Below, in pieces: positions 45,412-53,548 of a stretch of 64,000 nucleotides of DNA (positions are counted from its first letter, which is position 1; the number at the start of each line of letters is the position of its first letter). The DNA is from Azolla caroliniana (Eukaryota > Polypodiophyta), in contig JBHGNT010000005.1 in assembly GCA_043228905.1 (NCBI GenBank), positions 18,104,001 to 18,168,000 on the forward strand. The letters run 5' to 3'. A program made the translations under genes and the position numbers. The notes beneath the pieces were generated by a model. That model had not been told where the DNA came from and searched no databases. It worked only from the letters and a program-made list of their open reading frames with translations.

Positions 45412-46210
45412 TTTAAACACGAACTCGATACGGCGTATCGAGTTCGTGTTTAAAAGGTAAGTTTTAAACACGAACTCGATACGGCGTATCGAGTTCGTGT
45501 TTAAAGTATAGGTTTTAAACACGAACTCGATACGCCGTATCGAGTTCGTATTTAAAACTTACCTTTTAAACACGAACTCGATACGGCGTATCGAGTTCGT
45601 GTTTAAAACTTACCTTTTAAACACGAACTCGATACGCCGTATCGAGTTCGTGTTTAAAGTATAGGTTTTAAACACGAACTCGATACGGCGTATCGAGTTC
45701 GTGTTTAAAGTGTAGGTTTTAAACACGAACTCGATACGCCGTATCGAGTTCGTGTTTAAAAGATAAGTTTTAAACACGAACTCGCTACGCCGTATCGAGT
45801 TCGTGTTTAAAACTTACCTTTTGCCCACGAACTCGATACGCCGTATCGAGTTCGTGTTTAAAACTTACCTTTTGCCCACGAACTCGATACGGCGTATCGA
45901 GTTCGTGTTTAAAAGATAAGTTTTAAACACGAACTCGATACGGCGTATCGAGTTCGTGTTTAAAACTTACCTTTTAAACAAGAACTCGATACGGCGTATC
46001 GAGTTCGTGTTTAAAACCTATACTTTAAACACGAACTCGATACGGCGTATCGAGTTCGTGTTTAAAACTTACCTTTTAAACACGAACTCGATACGGCGTA
46101 TCGAGTTCGTGTTTAAAACTTATCTTTTAAACACGAACTCGATACGGCGTATCGAGTTCGTGTATAAATATTTGTATTGTATACATGAACTCGATACGCC
46201 GTATCGAGTT
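45412..46210. repeat. Array of 16 near-perfect palindromes, 51-bp period
   Basis: Each unit has a 43-bp palindrome: arm TTTAAACACGAACTCGATAC, G, one central G or C flanked symmetrically, then the reverse arm. Each is followed by an 8-bp spacer. Central base is C in units 3, 5, 7, 8, 9 and 16, otherwise G. Spacers are of two families in both orientations: AGGTAAGT/AGATAAGT or reverse (ACTTACCT/ACTTATCT), and GTATAGGT/GTGTAGGT or reverse (ACCTATAC). Units 9 and 10 have GCCC in place of AAAC in the left arm; the last unit is diverged. It lies between the two divergent genes, so it may be an operator, a protein-loading site or a recombination substrate. Confidence 0.95.
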
Positions 46211-46352
46211 TTTCGGGAAACGAAACATATTTACAAAAATGTCCACAGTGTCAGAGGCCTACCTGGACTCCTCGCGCTCGACTCTCTTGGAAGACATGGT
46301 TGATCGTGTTGTGTGGAGGCGGAGATCGCGCTTTCGTGCTTTGTGCCTTGAG

Positions 46353-46412
46353 TGCTCTGTGTGCTCTGTGTGCTCTGTGTGCTCTGAGTGCTCTGTACGC
46401 TCTGTACGCTCT
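46353..46412 (+). repeat. 9-bp minisatellite (TGCTCTGTG type)
   Basis: About seven copies of TGCTCTGTG/TACGCTCTG. It ends in CTCTGGTGAGTG, a good splice-donor match at 46413. It creates artificial Ser/Thr/Gln- or Cys/Ser-repeat frames on both strands. Confidence 0.85.
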
Positions 46413-46437
46413 GGTGAGTGAAATATGATGAGGTCTT

Positions 46438-46450
46438 CCTATTTATAGGG
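46438..46450 (-). promoter_or_regulatory. TATA box candidate for leftward transcription
   Basis: Minus strand CCCTATAAATAGG. If used, the transcript would run through the minisatellite and palindrome array into the methyltransferase gene, placing the array in a 5' leader or intron. The near-symmetric sequence could also be read on the plus strand. Confidence 0.4.
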
Positions 46451-47083
46451 ATTGAACCCATGGTTAAAGTAACCATAGTCATCTTAACCAATGTTGGTAA
46501 CTTTGAGGATAGTTAGTTTGTAACCATAGTCACATTAACTATAGTAACTTATGATTGTATTAATGATTACAAAGTCAAACTAATATATTGATCAATCTTT
46601 TATACTCATAACAACCTACAATCACTTCAAAGGTTATGAAGGAGACAATGATAGAGGTTCATGAATGTACCAATGATTGATTACTAAAAGCAAAAAATTT
46701 TATGACTCTCAATGATTGATAAGTCTAATAATTAAAATGGTGAGCCTTAAAGAATCAATGAGTGAGACGGTCTATATCAAAATGGGTGTCATTAATTAGC
46801 CAATGATTTTAACATTAATCCAACATATTCAAGGCTTGTTAATGATTAGTTTTATATTTTACTTGATTTAACATCATTTAGATCTAGTTTATATAATGAT
46901 TGATAATTTAAGTTAAATTACTTTATTAAAAATAATTTTTAGATGTATTGTATTTTAATAGAATATTACATAATATAGACGTTCTATTGATTTGTCTTTT
47001 GTTTAGAGAGAAGTTTATGTTTAGGGAGGAGTATATGGTTAGAGAGGAGTATAACTTAGAGAGCCCTATCTAGACCTTAAGCC
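46451..47083 (+). other. AT-rich leader of the putative transposase gene, possible 5' intron
   Basis: No ORF. A donor at 46413 (CTG/GTGAGTG) and an acceptor near 47004 (TCTTTTGTTTAG) would define a 5'-UTR intron of about 590 bp. The exon upstream (about 46230-46412) has an open frame that does not join the main ORF, so any such exon is non-coding or a separate small ORF. Confidence 0.3.
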
Positions 47084-49864
47084 ATGAGTGAAGATTCACC
47101 GTTCTCGATTGAAGAATATTGTTTGTCATCAGACACATCGTTTTCTACTGAAGAGTATTGTTTATCAACAGAGTCACCATATTCGATTGAAGAATATTGT
47201 CTTTCGACCGACTCACCATATTCTATCGAAGAATATTGTCTGAGCTCATCTACAGGGAATGCAAATAATGACACATGTGAAGAGTTCTCTATTGAAGAAT
47301 ACGATATTAATAAAGATACCGGGAATGAAGGAAGTGCCCAGGAAACATTGAATAACATTGGCGATGGTCAGAACAGAGAATTAGACTGTAACAAGGTTAC
47401 ACCAACCTCTATGCAGGAAGAGAAATCTGGGAGCCCTATGCATATTAGAAGAATCCCACGAAGAATTCGTCTGGCTAGATTTAGCTTGGTGACATCAGAT
47501 AAACAGATTGGATTTGATGTCAACAAAATATGTTGTGCCCGTGGTTGTATGTCTATGATTGGAAAATCAAAGTTGCGAGAATTAAGGCGATACTATTTTT
47601 CGATGACCGGTGATGAGCAAGACACTTACCTCGGATCACATATGCAACTAGTATCTGACAAATGTACGGGGATCAAAGTATCATTCGAGTATTATATCTT
47701 CCATGCGCAACAGATATGTAGAGTTGCATTCAAAATTGTGTTATGTGTTAGTAACATGCGGCTACATAGAGTACAACAACGTCTACTTAGCGGGGATCAG
47801 ATGCTCAATTGTAAAGAGGTTCCAAGTATGAAAGGTGCAATTGGAAGACTAGCTATTGGCTGGATGAAAACTTACTTTCAGTTAAATTGTGAAGTAATGC
47901 CCACTACAGGTAGGATGCATCTTTCTGATAATTATACCCGTCGGGAAGTTTATGATGTCTATCGATCTGAAATGCTGGGCTCACGTAATAAGTCTATCAC
48001 CTATAGCCAATTCACAAGATTATGGAGAGCTCGGTTTTCAAATGTTATTATTCCTCGTAAAGTACGTATGGGTTATTGCTCCATTTGTGCAAATCTTAAA
48101 AGTTTGGCTAAAGGTGCAAAGACATCAATGGAAAAGGATACGAGTAAGAAGTTACTACAAGAGCATCGCGAGGCACAATCCTTAGAACGAAGGAAGGCGA
48201 TGCATCATAGAGAGAAGTGTTTGAAGAGGCCTGAACAATACATGTGCTTAATGATAGATGGCATGGACCAGAAGAAGACATGCTTGCCGCATATGCGGAG
48301 GCTCCCCAAAGATGTCAATGATGAGTGCCTTGTTCAAATGCACTTGGTGGGATGCTTGGCTTATAATAGGTCTGTTCGACCTCACGTCTTCATTACTTAC
48401 CCCAATGTTCACAATGACCCTAACCTAACAGTTACAGTGATTCACCGAGTTTTGATGTCTTGGGGACAACCTTTCCCCCCTGTTCTATACATTCAATTGG
48501 ATAATACTGCTAGAGAGAACAAAAATTCAACTGTATTTGGCTATCTAAGTATGTTGGTCAACCTAGAATTGTTTAGGAAAGTGAAAGTCAATTTCCTTTT
48601 GGTTGGCCACACACATGACCATATAGATCAGATGTTTAGCACATTCTCTAGACAGTTGTCTCGGCATGATGCTTTCACTTTACCTAAACTATTTGATGTC
48701 ATTTGTGATGCATATACACCACGCCCAAAAGTGTTACACTTGAAGGAGGTATATGACTTTAAGAGATATATATTAGATGGAGGTGGTGGGAATGTTAAAG
48801 TGCTTGCTCAGTTAAACAATATAAGTTTCAATCACATTTTTTTGATAAAGAAAAATGGAATAAGTGGTTCTACACTTTTGTATGCTAAACAATATTCATC
48901 TTCTACAACATGGGAACCTGAAGGTGGTTGCCAGTTATTACTTTGTATGCCGAGTACAATTGTCCATGGAGCTAAGCAAATGCCAATTGAGAAGAAAGGA
49001 CAGTTGCAGAGCGACTTGGTATTAGAACAAAAACGGTCATGGCTCCAAGCCTTAGAAGAAAAAAGAAAACATATTGAGGCCGCCAAGAAATATGCCGCAC
49101 AACAAGACACGTCATGGTGGGATGTATTTTATAGTGATCAGAAAGAAATTATAGACAATTGTGTATCTGTTGATAATTGGAATTTGGAAACGCCATTCAC
49201 ATGGTCGCTGCAACATGATCGCGTAAATAGAAGTCCGGAGCGACTAGTAAATGCGATTAATGACAGCTTGGTCCATCCACAACAAAGAGACATTTATGTG
49301 GGACCAAGGATGACCAAAGCAGCCGAAGCTAGATGGCAAGGAAATTTGCAAGAGCTCACCGCGGGGATGTTGATTGCAACGCCGGCTGATGAGAACTCAC
49401 ATGGCCACCAATTTTGGGTTGGTAAAATTCTAGAAGTGCTAATGCATGAAATAGATAACACGATCAAGTCTATAAATGTTCATTGGTACAACACTAGAAG
49501 TGCAAATGCTTTTACAGGTAAGTATACATTGGAGATGATTGAATGCCAAACAAGAAGGGGAGGTAGGAAGAGGAAGCGAAACATTCGTAACACCTCGACC
49601 CTTGATATCTCTGATGTGGATATCATCGTGTACGACTTCACACTTACAAAAGCCGGACGATTAAGGAAGTCAACAATAGATATAATAAAAGAAAAATTAC
49701 CAGGTCTACAAGGTGGCTCGAGTCAAAGGCAAACGAGATCTGCTACATATAATCTAGAGTCAAACCATTTGGTTTATGACGAAGATAATGCACTGATTGG
49801 TACATCCGAGGATGATGAGGAGGAATCGTCATTGTATATTAGTTATAGTAGTGATTCTCCGTAA
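47084..49864 (+). CDS. Putative DDE-like transposase, 926 residues, single exon
   Basis: The N-terminal 75 residues hold four or five copies of a 16-residue acidic repeat (SPYSIEEYCLS). A region with CCARGCMS and YCSICANLK cysteines follows. The central core has LMIDGMDQKK at about 389, IQLDNTARENKNS at about 471 and VGHTHDHIDQMFSTFSR at about 507-523. These are the signatures I associate with a family of large uncharacterised eukaryotic proteins (DUF7869-like, integrase-like fold). Asp and Asp/Glu in these blocks are candidate catalytic residues. A Lys/Glu coiled-coil-like segment lies near 650-670, a basic segment (RRGGRKRKRNIR) near 825-836, and an acidic tail. The ATG at 47084 is the first in frame. 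Role as transposase is inferred from its place in a TIR element. Confidence 0.75.
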   Translation: MSEDSPFSIEEYCLSSDTSFSTEEYCLSTESPYSIEEYCLSTDSPYSIEEYCLSSSTGNANNDTCEEFSIEEYDINKDTGNEGSAQETLNNIGDGQNRELDCNKVTPTSMQEEKSGSPMHIRRIPRRIRLARFSLVTSDKQIGFDVNKICCARGCMSMIGKSKLRELRRYYFSMTGDEQDTYLGSHMQLVSDKCTGIKVSFEYYIFHAQQICRVAFKIVLCVSNMRLHRVQQRLLSGDQMLNCKEVPSMKGAIGRLAIGWMKTYFQLNCEVMPTTGRMHLSDNYTRREVYDVYRSEMLGSRNKSITYSQFTRLWRARFSNVIIPRKVRMGYCSICANLKSLAKGAKTSMEKDTSKKLLQEHREAQSLERRKAMHHREKCLKRPEQYMCLMIDGMDQKKTCLPHMRRLPKDVNDECLVQMHLVGCLAYNRSVRPHVFITYPNVHNDPNLTVTVIHRVLMSWGQPFPPVLYIQLDNTARENKNSTVFGYLSMLVNLELFRKVKVNFLLVGHTHDHIDQMFSTFSRQLSRHDAFTLPKLFDVICDAYTPRPKVLHLKEVYDFKRYILDGGGGNVKVLAQLNNISFNHIFLIKKNGISGSTLLYAKQYSSSTTWEPEGGCQLLLCMPSTIVHGAKQMPIEKKGQLQSDLVLEQKRSWLQALEEKRKHIEAAKKYAAQQDTSWWDVFYSDQKEIIDNCVSVDNWNLETPFTWSLQHDRVNRSPERLVNAINDSLVHPQQRDIYVGPRMTKAAEARWQGNLQELTAGMLIATPADENSHGHQFWVGKILEVLMHEIDNTIKSINVHWYNTRSANAFTGKYTLEMIECQTRRGGRKRKRNIRNTSTLDISDVDIIVYDFTLTKAGRLRKSTIDIIKEKLPGLQGGSSQRQTRSATYNLESNHLVYDEDNALIGTSEDDEEESSLYISYSSDSP

Positions 49865-50186
49865 AGGAGTGATCATGAATGTATATTTGGCTATTAAGTG
49901 TAACTACATTCCGCTTGTAACAAATCGAGTAATATAAAATCATGTGTTTTGAATTCTTATGATTTCCCAAAAATCGTTTCTTATAAAATAACATTGGTTG
50001 TAAAGTTTGTGATATAAATTGAGAATGTATGTTTCTGAAATTCGTCTTTTTTTAGTTACTTCTAAATCACGAAAATAGTGGATTTTTAACCTTTTTCATA
50101 GTATGTTTGAACTTGTATGATACTGGTATCAATGTGTTTTGTAAAATCATTGAAAAACCCCTAAAATTTCCCTTATCCTTCCATTT
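49865..50186 (+). other. 3' flank of the transposase gene inside the transposon
   Basis: AT-rich, no ORF. AATATAAAAT near 49930 is a weak polyadenylation-type signal. Confidence 0.4.
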
Positions 50187-50222
50187 ATGCGCGATCCTTC
50201 CACTTGTGAACGCGAACGTGTT
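50187..50222 (-). repeat. Right terminal inverted repeat
   Basis: 36 bp, reverse complement of 40725-40760 with one mismatch (C against T). Confidence 0.85.
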
Positions 50223-50369
50223 TTTTGCTTCCTCATAGTCTTCCAACACATTCCCAAATCCATTTTTCGTGAGTTGGAAAAGAACAAAATACTTCCTCTT
50301 CATGACTTCCACGTCTCGATTGTGATTCACTCTCATGACTGTGTCTAGCTTCTTTTTGAAAGCCTCCAT
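50223..50369 (-). pseudogene. Start of an unrecognised plant gene, cut by the DNA transposon
   Basis: From an ATG at 50367-50369 the minus strand is open for 49 codons up to the transposon end. The peptide (MEAFKKKLDTVMRVNHNRD... ending LEDYEEAK) looks like natural protein rather than repeat. Across the transposon the frame continues only a few codons. A promoter and pyrimidine-rich leader precede it. I do not recognise the family. Confidence 0.45.
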
Positions 50370-51090
50370 ATTTAACTTGGAGATCCACAATGCGGAGAGA
50401 AGAAGGCTGAAGATGCACACATAAAACATAAACACACACACCTAGAGACATAGAGAGCTAAACACATAGAGACGAACTCTGGGGTGGCTAGGGTTTTTTT
50501 GGGCAGAGAGAGTAACGAAAAGGGGAGGAGGTTGAAAGGCCTTGTCCATTAGGCCTCAGATACATAAGAAATAAAAGCAAGAGAAATCGCCATTGCCATC
50601 GCAGATTGGCTCTCAACAAAGAGTTCATACACACCGCTTTTTAACACAAAGACACAAACACACAGTGAAGGAGACAGAGAGATTAGTGATGCAGAGGGAG
50701 AAGGAGAGAGATTTCTTCTCAAGGGGGAGTGGGGGTAGGCCGTAGGGCATGCCATGTGTTTATGGGTGGGGGGTGGAGCCAGGATCGACTCCACCCCCCT
50801 CCCTAGGGGGTTCAAATGTGAAGGAGAGAAGGACAGACACACACAAAGAATGAATGAGAGAGAGGAATAATCGAGAGAATCACAGTTGAGGGGTAACTTC
50901 AATATATTCCTCTCTCTTTTTTCCATGCCCCACGAGTGAGGTTTAAATAGTACAAGATGTCATCATTACAAAAAGCTGAGTGAGAGTAGTTATACCTACT
51001 TACCCCACCTAACACTCACACATTCACATTTCACATTACACATTACACACCACCTTCCACATTACACCTAACCCTCCCGTACACCTATAC
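50370..51090 (-). promoter_or_regulatory. Promoter and leader of the truncated plant gene
   Basis: On the minus strand a TATA-like ACTATTTAAACC lies at about 50939-50952, followed by a CT-rich leader. A telo-box AAACCCTA is at 50489-50496, a motif common near the start of plant ribosomal-protein and growth genes. The left-hand part near 51000-51060 has CACATTACACATTACAC-like repeats. The whole 0.9-kb piece interrupts copia-B between integrase and RT. It could instead be part of an unknown LTR. Confidence 0.4.
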
Positions 51091-51094
51091 GGGT

Positions 51095-53340
51095 AACATC
51101 TGGATGATGAGGCCAATGAGCCCGAAACAATCCGGGCAAAAGATGAAGAAGGATTTGGTACTCTAGACGAGAGTCCGATTTCATTTCGGTTGAGCAAGCC
51201 GACCGAGCGACTCAATCGGAATGACCAGTCAGATGAGGAGCCGATGAGTAGTGGAGACTCAACAATGTTGTCCCTGCATAAGGAACCAAAGAGAGGGTTC
51301 ACGCACAAAGAGAAGGGGAAGAAGAAGATGTCAGAATATGACATCGGCACATACAAGTCGTATCAGAGCGAATCTGACTCTAGAAAGAACCAAGACAAAC
51401 CTTTGGGAACGAAGTTTGAGCCAGTCAAGAGGGCCCTAAAATCGACAAACGAGAAGTTGTGCCGATCCACTAGCCAGAAGAACTCCGTAAAAAGGTGCGT
51501 ATATAATGAGTACATGGCCCATCACTATGCGTACATGACAAAGGTGGTGGAAGTGCGTGAGCCGGAGAGCTACGCAGAAGCAGCAAAAGACGCACATTGG
51601 CGTGCCACTATGGAGGAAGAGATGCGAGCACTTGATGCCAACGACACATGGGACCTAGTTGACCCTCCCCGACATTGCAAACCAAGGTACAATGTTGGTG
51701 GTTCGGTCAACTGGTACAAAGCCCGGTTAGTGGCCAAAGGATATGCGTAGACCCACGGAATTGACTACGGCAAGACCTTCACTCCAGTAGCGAAGATGAC
51801 GACAGTTCGTGTGGTGCTGGCGGTTGTTGTGGCAAAGGGATGACATCTTCACCAAATGGACGTGAAGAATGTGTTTCTTCAAGGTGACCTTGAAGAACAA
51901 GTCTACATGATCCAACCCCCTAGATTTCAGTCGGAGATGAACAAGTCAGCAGTGTACCGACTCAAAAAGTCCCTTTACGACATGAAGCAAGCCCCCCGAG
52001 CTTGGAATTCGAAGATCACGCACCGGTTGCGTAAGATGGGGTTTGCGGCCTCAAAGTCGGACTCTTCGTTGTTCATCCGAAAAGGTCTGGAAGGTCTGGT
52101 ATGTATCTTGTTATACATGGATGATCTAGTCATCACCGGACCCAGACTCGTTGAAATATGCCGAGTGAAGTTCCAGTTGTCGAACGCATTCGAAATGAAG
52201 GACCTAGGGGACCTTCATTATTTCTTCAGGATCGAAGTGATCCACACCCACGACGGCATACTGCTCTAACAACGACACTATGTGTTGAATATGTTGTACA
52301 AGTTTGGCATGACAGATTGTCGACCAATCTCCACACCCCTAGACCATAAATTGAAGCTTCGTCTCGACTCCGGACCAGCATGTGATGAGAAACGGTTCCA
52401 ACAATTTGTCAGACGCCTTATTTATTTAACGATCACTCGACCCGACATTAGCTATCCAATCGGAGCGATTAGCCAATTCATGCAAAAGCCAACCGTGGAG
52501 CACCTTCAGTGTGCGCACAACATACTAAGGTATGTTAGCGGCACTAAGGACCGGGGACTGTTATACCGACATGGTATACCCGAGAAGCAAGTCATATATA
52601 CATATGCCAACTGGGCCGATGATGTGTCGCATTGGCGGTCAACATCCGGATTTATGTTTTCTCCGGGCAGCGCAACTGTTGCATGGAGCAGCAAGAAGCA
52701 TTCGACAATGGCTCTTTCGAGCATTGAGGCTGAATATCGATGTGCTACTGTTGCTACCTATGAAGCCATCTAGCTTCGGCGGCTACTGCAAGACCTCCGG
52801 ATCGAAGTACCAACTCCAATCCCGATCTAATGTGACAACATGAGCAACATGCAACTAGCCAAGAACCCTGTATTCCATGCTCGGACAAAGCACATAGAAG
52901 TGCATTATCACTTTGTGTGCGAGCGGGTCCGCAACGGTGAAGTAGGACTCCGGTATGTCCGGACGGATCGGCAAGTTGCCGACATCTTCACGAAGGCCCT
53001 TGGAACCAACAAGTTGCAACATTTTTCGAAGATGCTTGGTCTTCAACATCTCGACATGCTGCACTTATGGGGGAGGACCGGTATTGAGACGGGGAGAACC
53101 GGCACGGAAACCAGGAAAACAGGGGGAAACAAGAAGAAAAAGAAAGTTGAGTCGACTGAAGAATTTGGCACATCAGATAAAGTCGAAGAAAGCGACGACG
53201 ACAGTAGAGGCCAGAAGGACAAAGCCGACTAGAATGAGAAGGACGTGAACCGATGTGGTGAAGGGCCTGAATATTGAAGACGGATTGGAGTCGGCCAATT
53301 TGGACAAGATCTGGAACGAATCGGAGGTAGCCGATTCTGA
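51095..53340 (+). pseudogene. Copia-B RT and RNase H with C-terminal extension
   Basis: Linker (DDEANEPETI...), then 51190-51750 (NRNDQSDEEPMSSGDS...; DANDTWDLVDPPRHCKP). The TAG at about 51748-51750 and further stops break the frame. RT continues with MDVKNVFLQGDLEEQVYM at 51856. Its active site reads YMDDLVITG at about 52116. RNase H follows (SSIEAEYRCATVATYEA; KNPVFHARTKHIEVHYHF). After the normal end (MLHLWG, about 53070) the extension seen in copia-1 is again present, in two frames: KKKKKVESTEEFGTS..., then DVVKGL...WNESEVADSEE ending TAA at about 53340. Confidence 0.88.
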
Positions 53341-53548
53341 AGAGAAGTTCTATTCGGAGTAACCAAATCAATAGAAGGCCAAACAGATGAGGAGGCAGCA
53401 AAAGTCGACACTGACACGGAGAGACCGACAGGCCGAGAAGCGCCCAAGTCACAACAACGAAGGAGTTGAGAAGGGACGTATGAGCAGACAAGCCGACCGC
53501 GAAGGTCGAGGTGCACGGGACCGGAATGGTTGTGGAAAACGGAGCCGG
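53341..53548 (+). other. Copia-B post-pol region, part 1
   Basis: Related to copia-1 7299-7619; matches in two frames (APKSQQR; KRPSHNN...ADREGRG). It continues after the solo LTR at 54607-54712, ending in a purine-rich AAGTTGATCTTGAG before the 3' LTR. Confidence 0.5.

Larger units (their letters stand above)
40725..50222. mobile_element. 9.5-kb TIR DNA transposon carrying a ParB-like/DNA methyltransferase gene and a putative transposase
   Basis: The ends are inverted repeats of 36 bp with one mismatch: AACACGTTCGCGTTCACAAG... at 40725-40760 and its reverse complement at 50187-50222. TTTT flanks both ends (40721-40724, 50223-50226) and may be the target duplication, but A/T runs make this ambiguous. 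Inside are a minus-strand five-exon gene (41773-45126), a 51-bp-period palindrome array (45412-46210) and a plus-strand 926-codon gene (47084-49864). Neither gene shows a stop or frameshift, in contrast to nearly every retroelement around it. The element sits within a plant gene fragment inside copia-B. I do not recognise its superfamily. Confidence 0.82.

Noticed and set aside
45412-46210. Regular repeat-spacer array that could suggest CRISPR
   Set aside because: The repeats are long perfect palindromes, the 8-bp spacers recur in a few forms, no cas genes are present, and the locus is in a eukaryotic nuclear transposon.
45956-46303. Plus-strand ORF with repeated NSIRRIEFVFKTY units
   Set aside because: It is a read-through of the palindrome array; the 51-bp period is divisible by three, so repeats stay open without being coding.
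46231-46491. Minus-strand ORF with QST repeats and plus-strand ORF with CSV repeats
   Set aside because: Both are translations of the 9-bp minisatellite; the plus-strand frame does not join the transposase ORF through the possible intron.
47077-47358. Minus-strand ORF with QYSSIE repeats
   Set aside because: Antisense shadow of the tandem repeat that encodes SIEEYCLS in the transposase.
40721-50226. TTTT as a firm target-site duplication of the DNA transposon
   Set aside because: Kept only as possible: the TIR begins with AA and the right flank is a run of T, so the exact boundary and duplication length cannot be fixed from one copy.
50549-50926. Minus-strand ORF of 125 codons in the gene-fragment leader
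   Set aside because: Low-complexity Ser/Pro/Leu composition from CT-rich leader sequence; probably untranslated.
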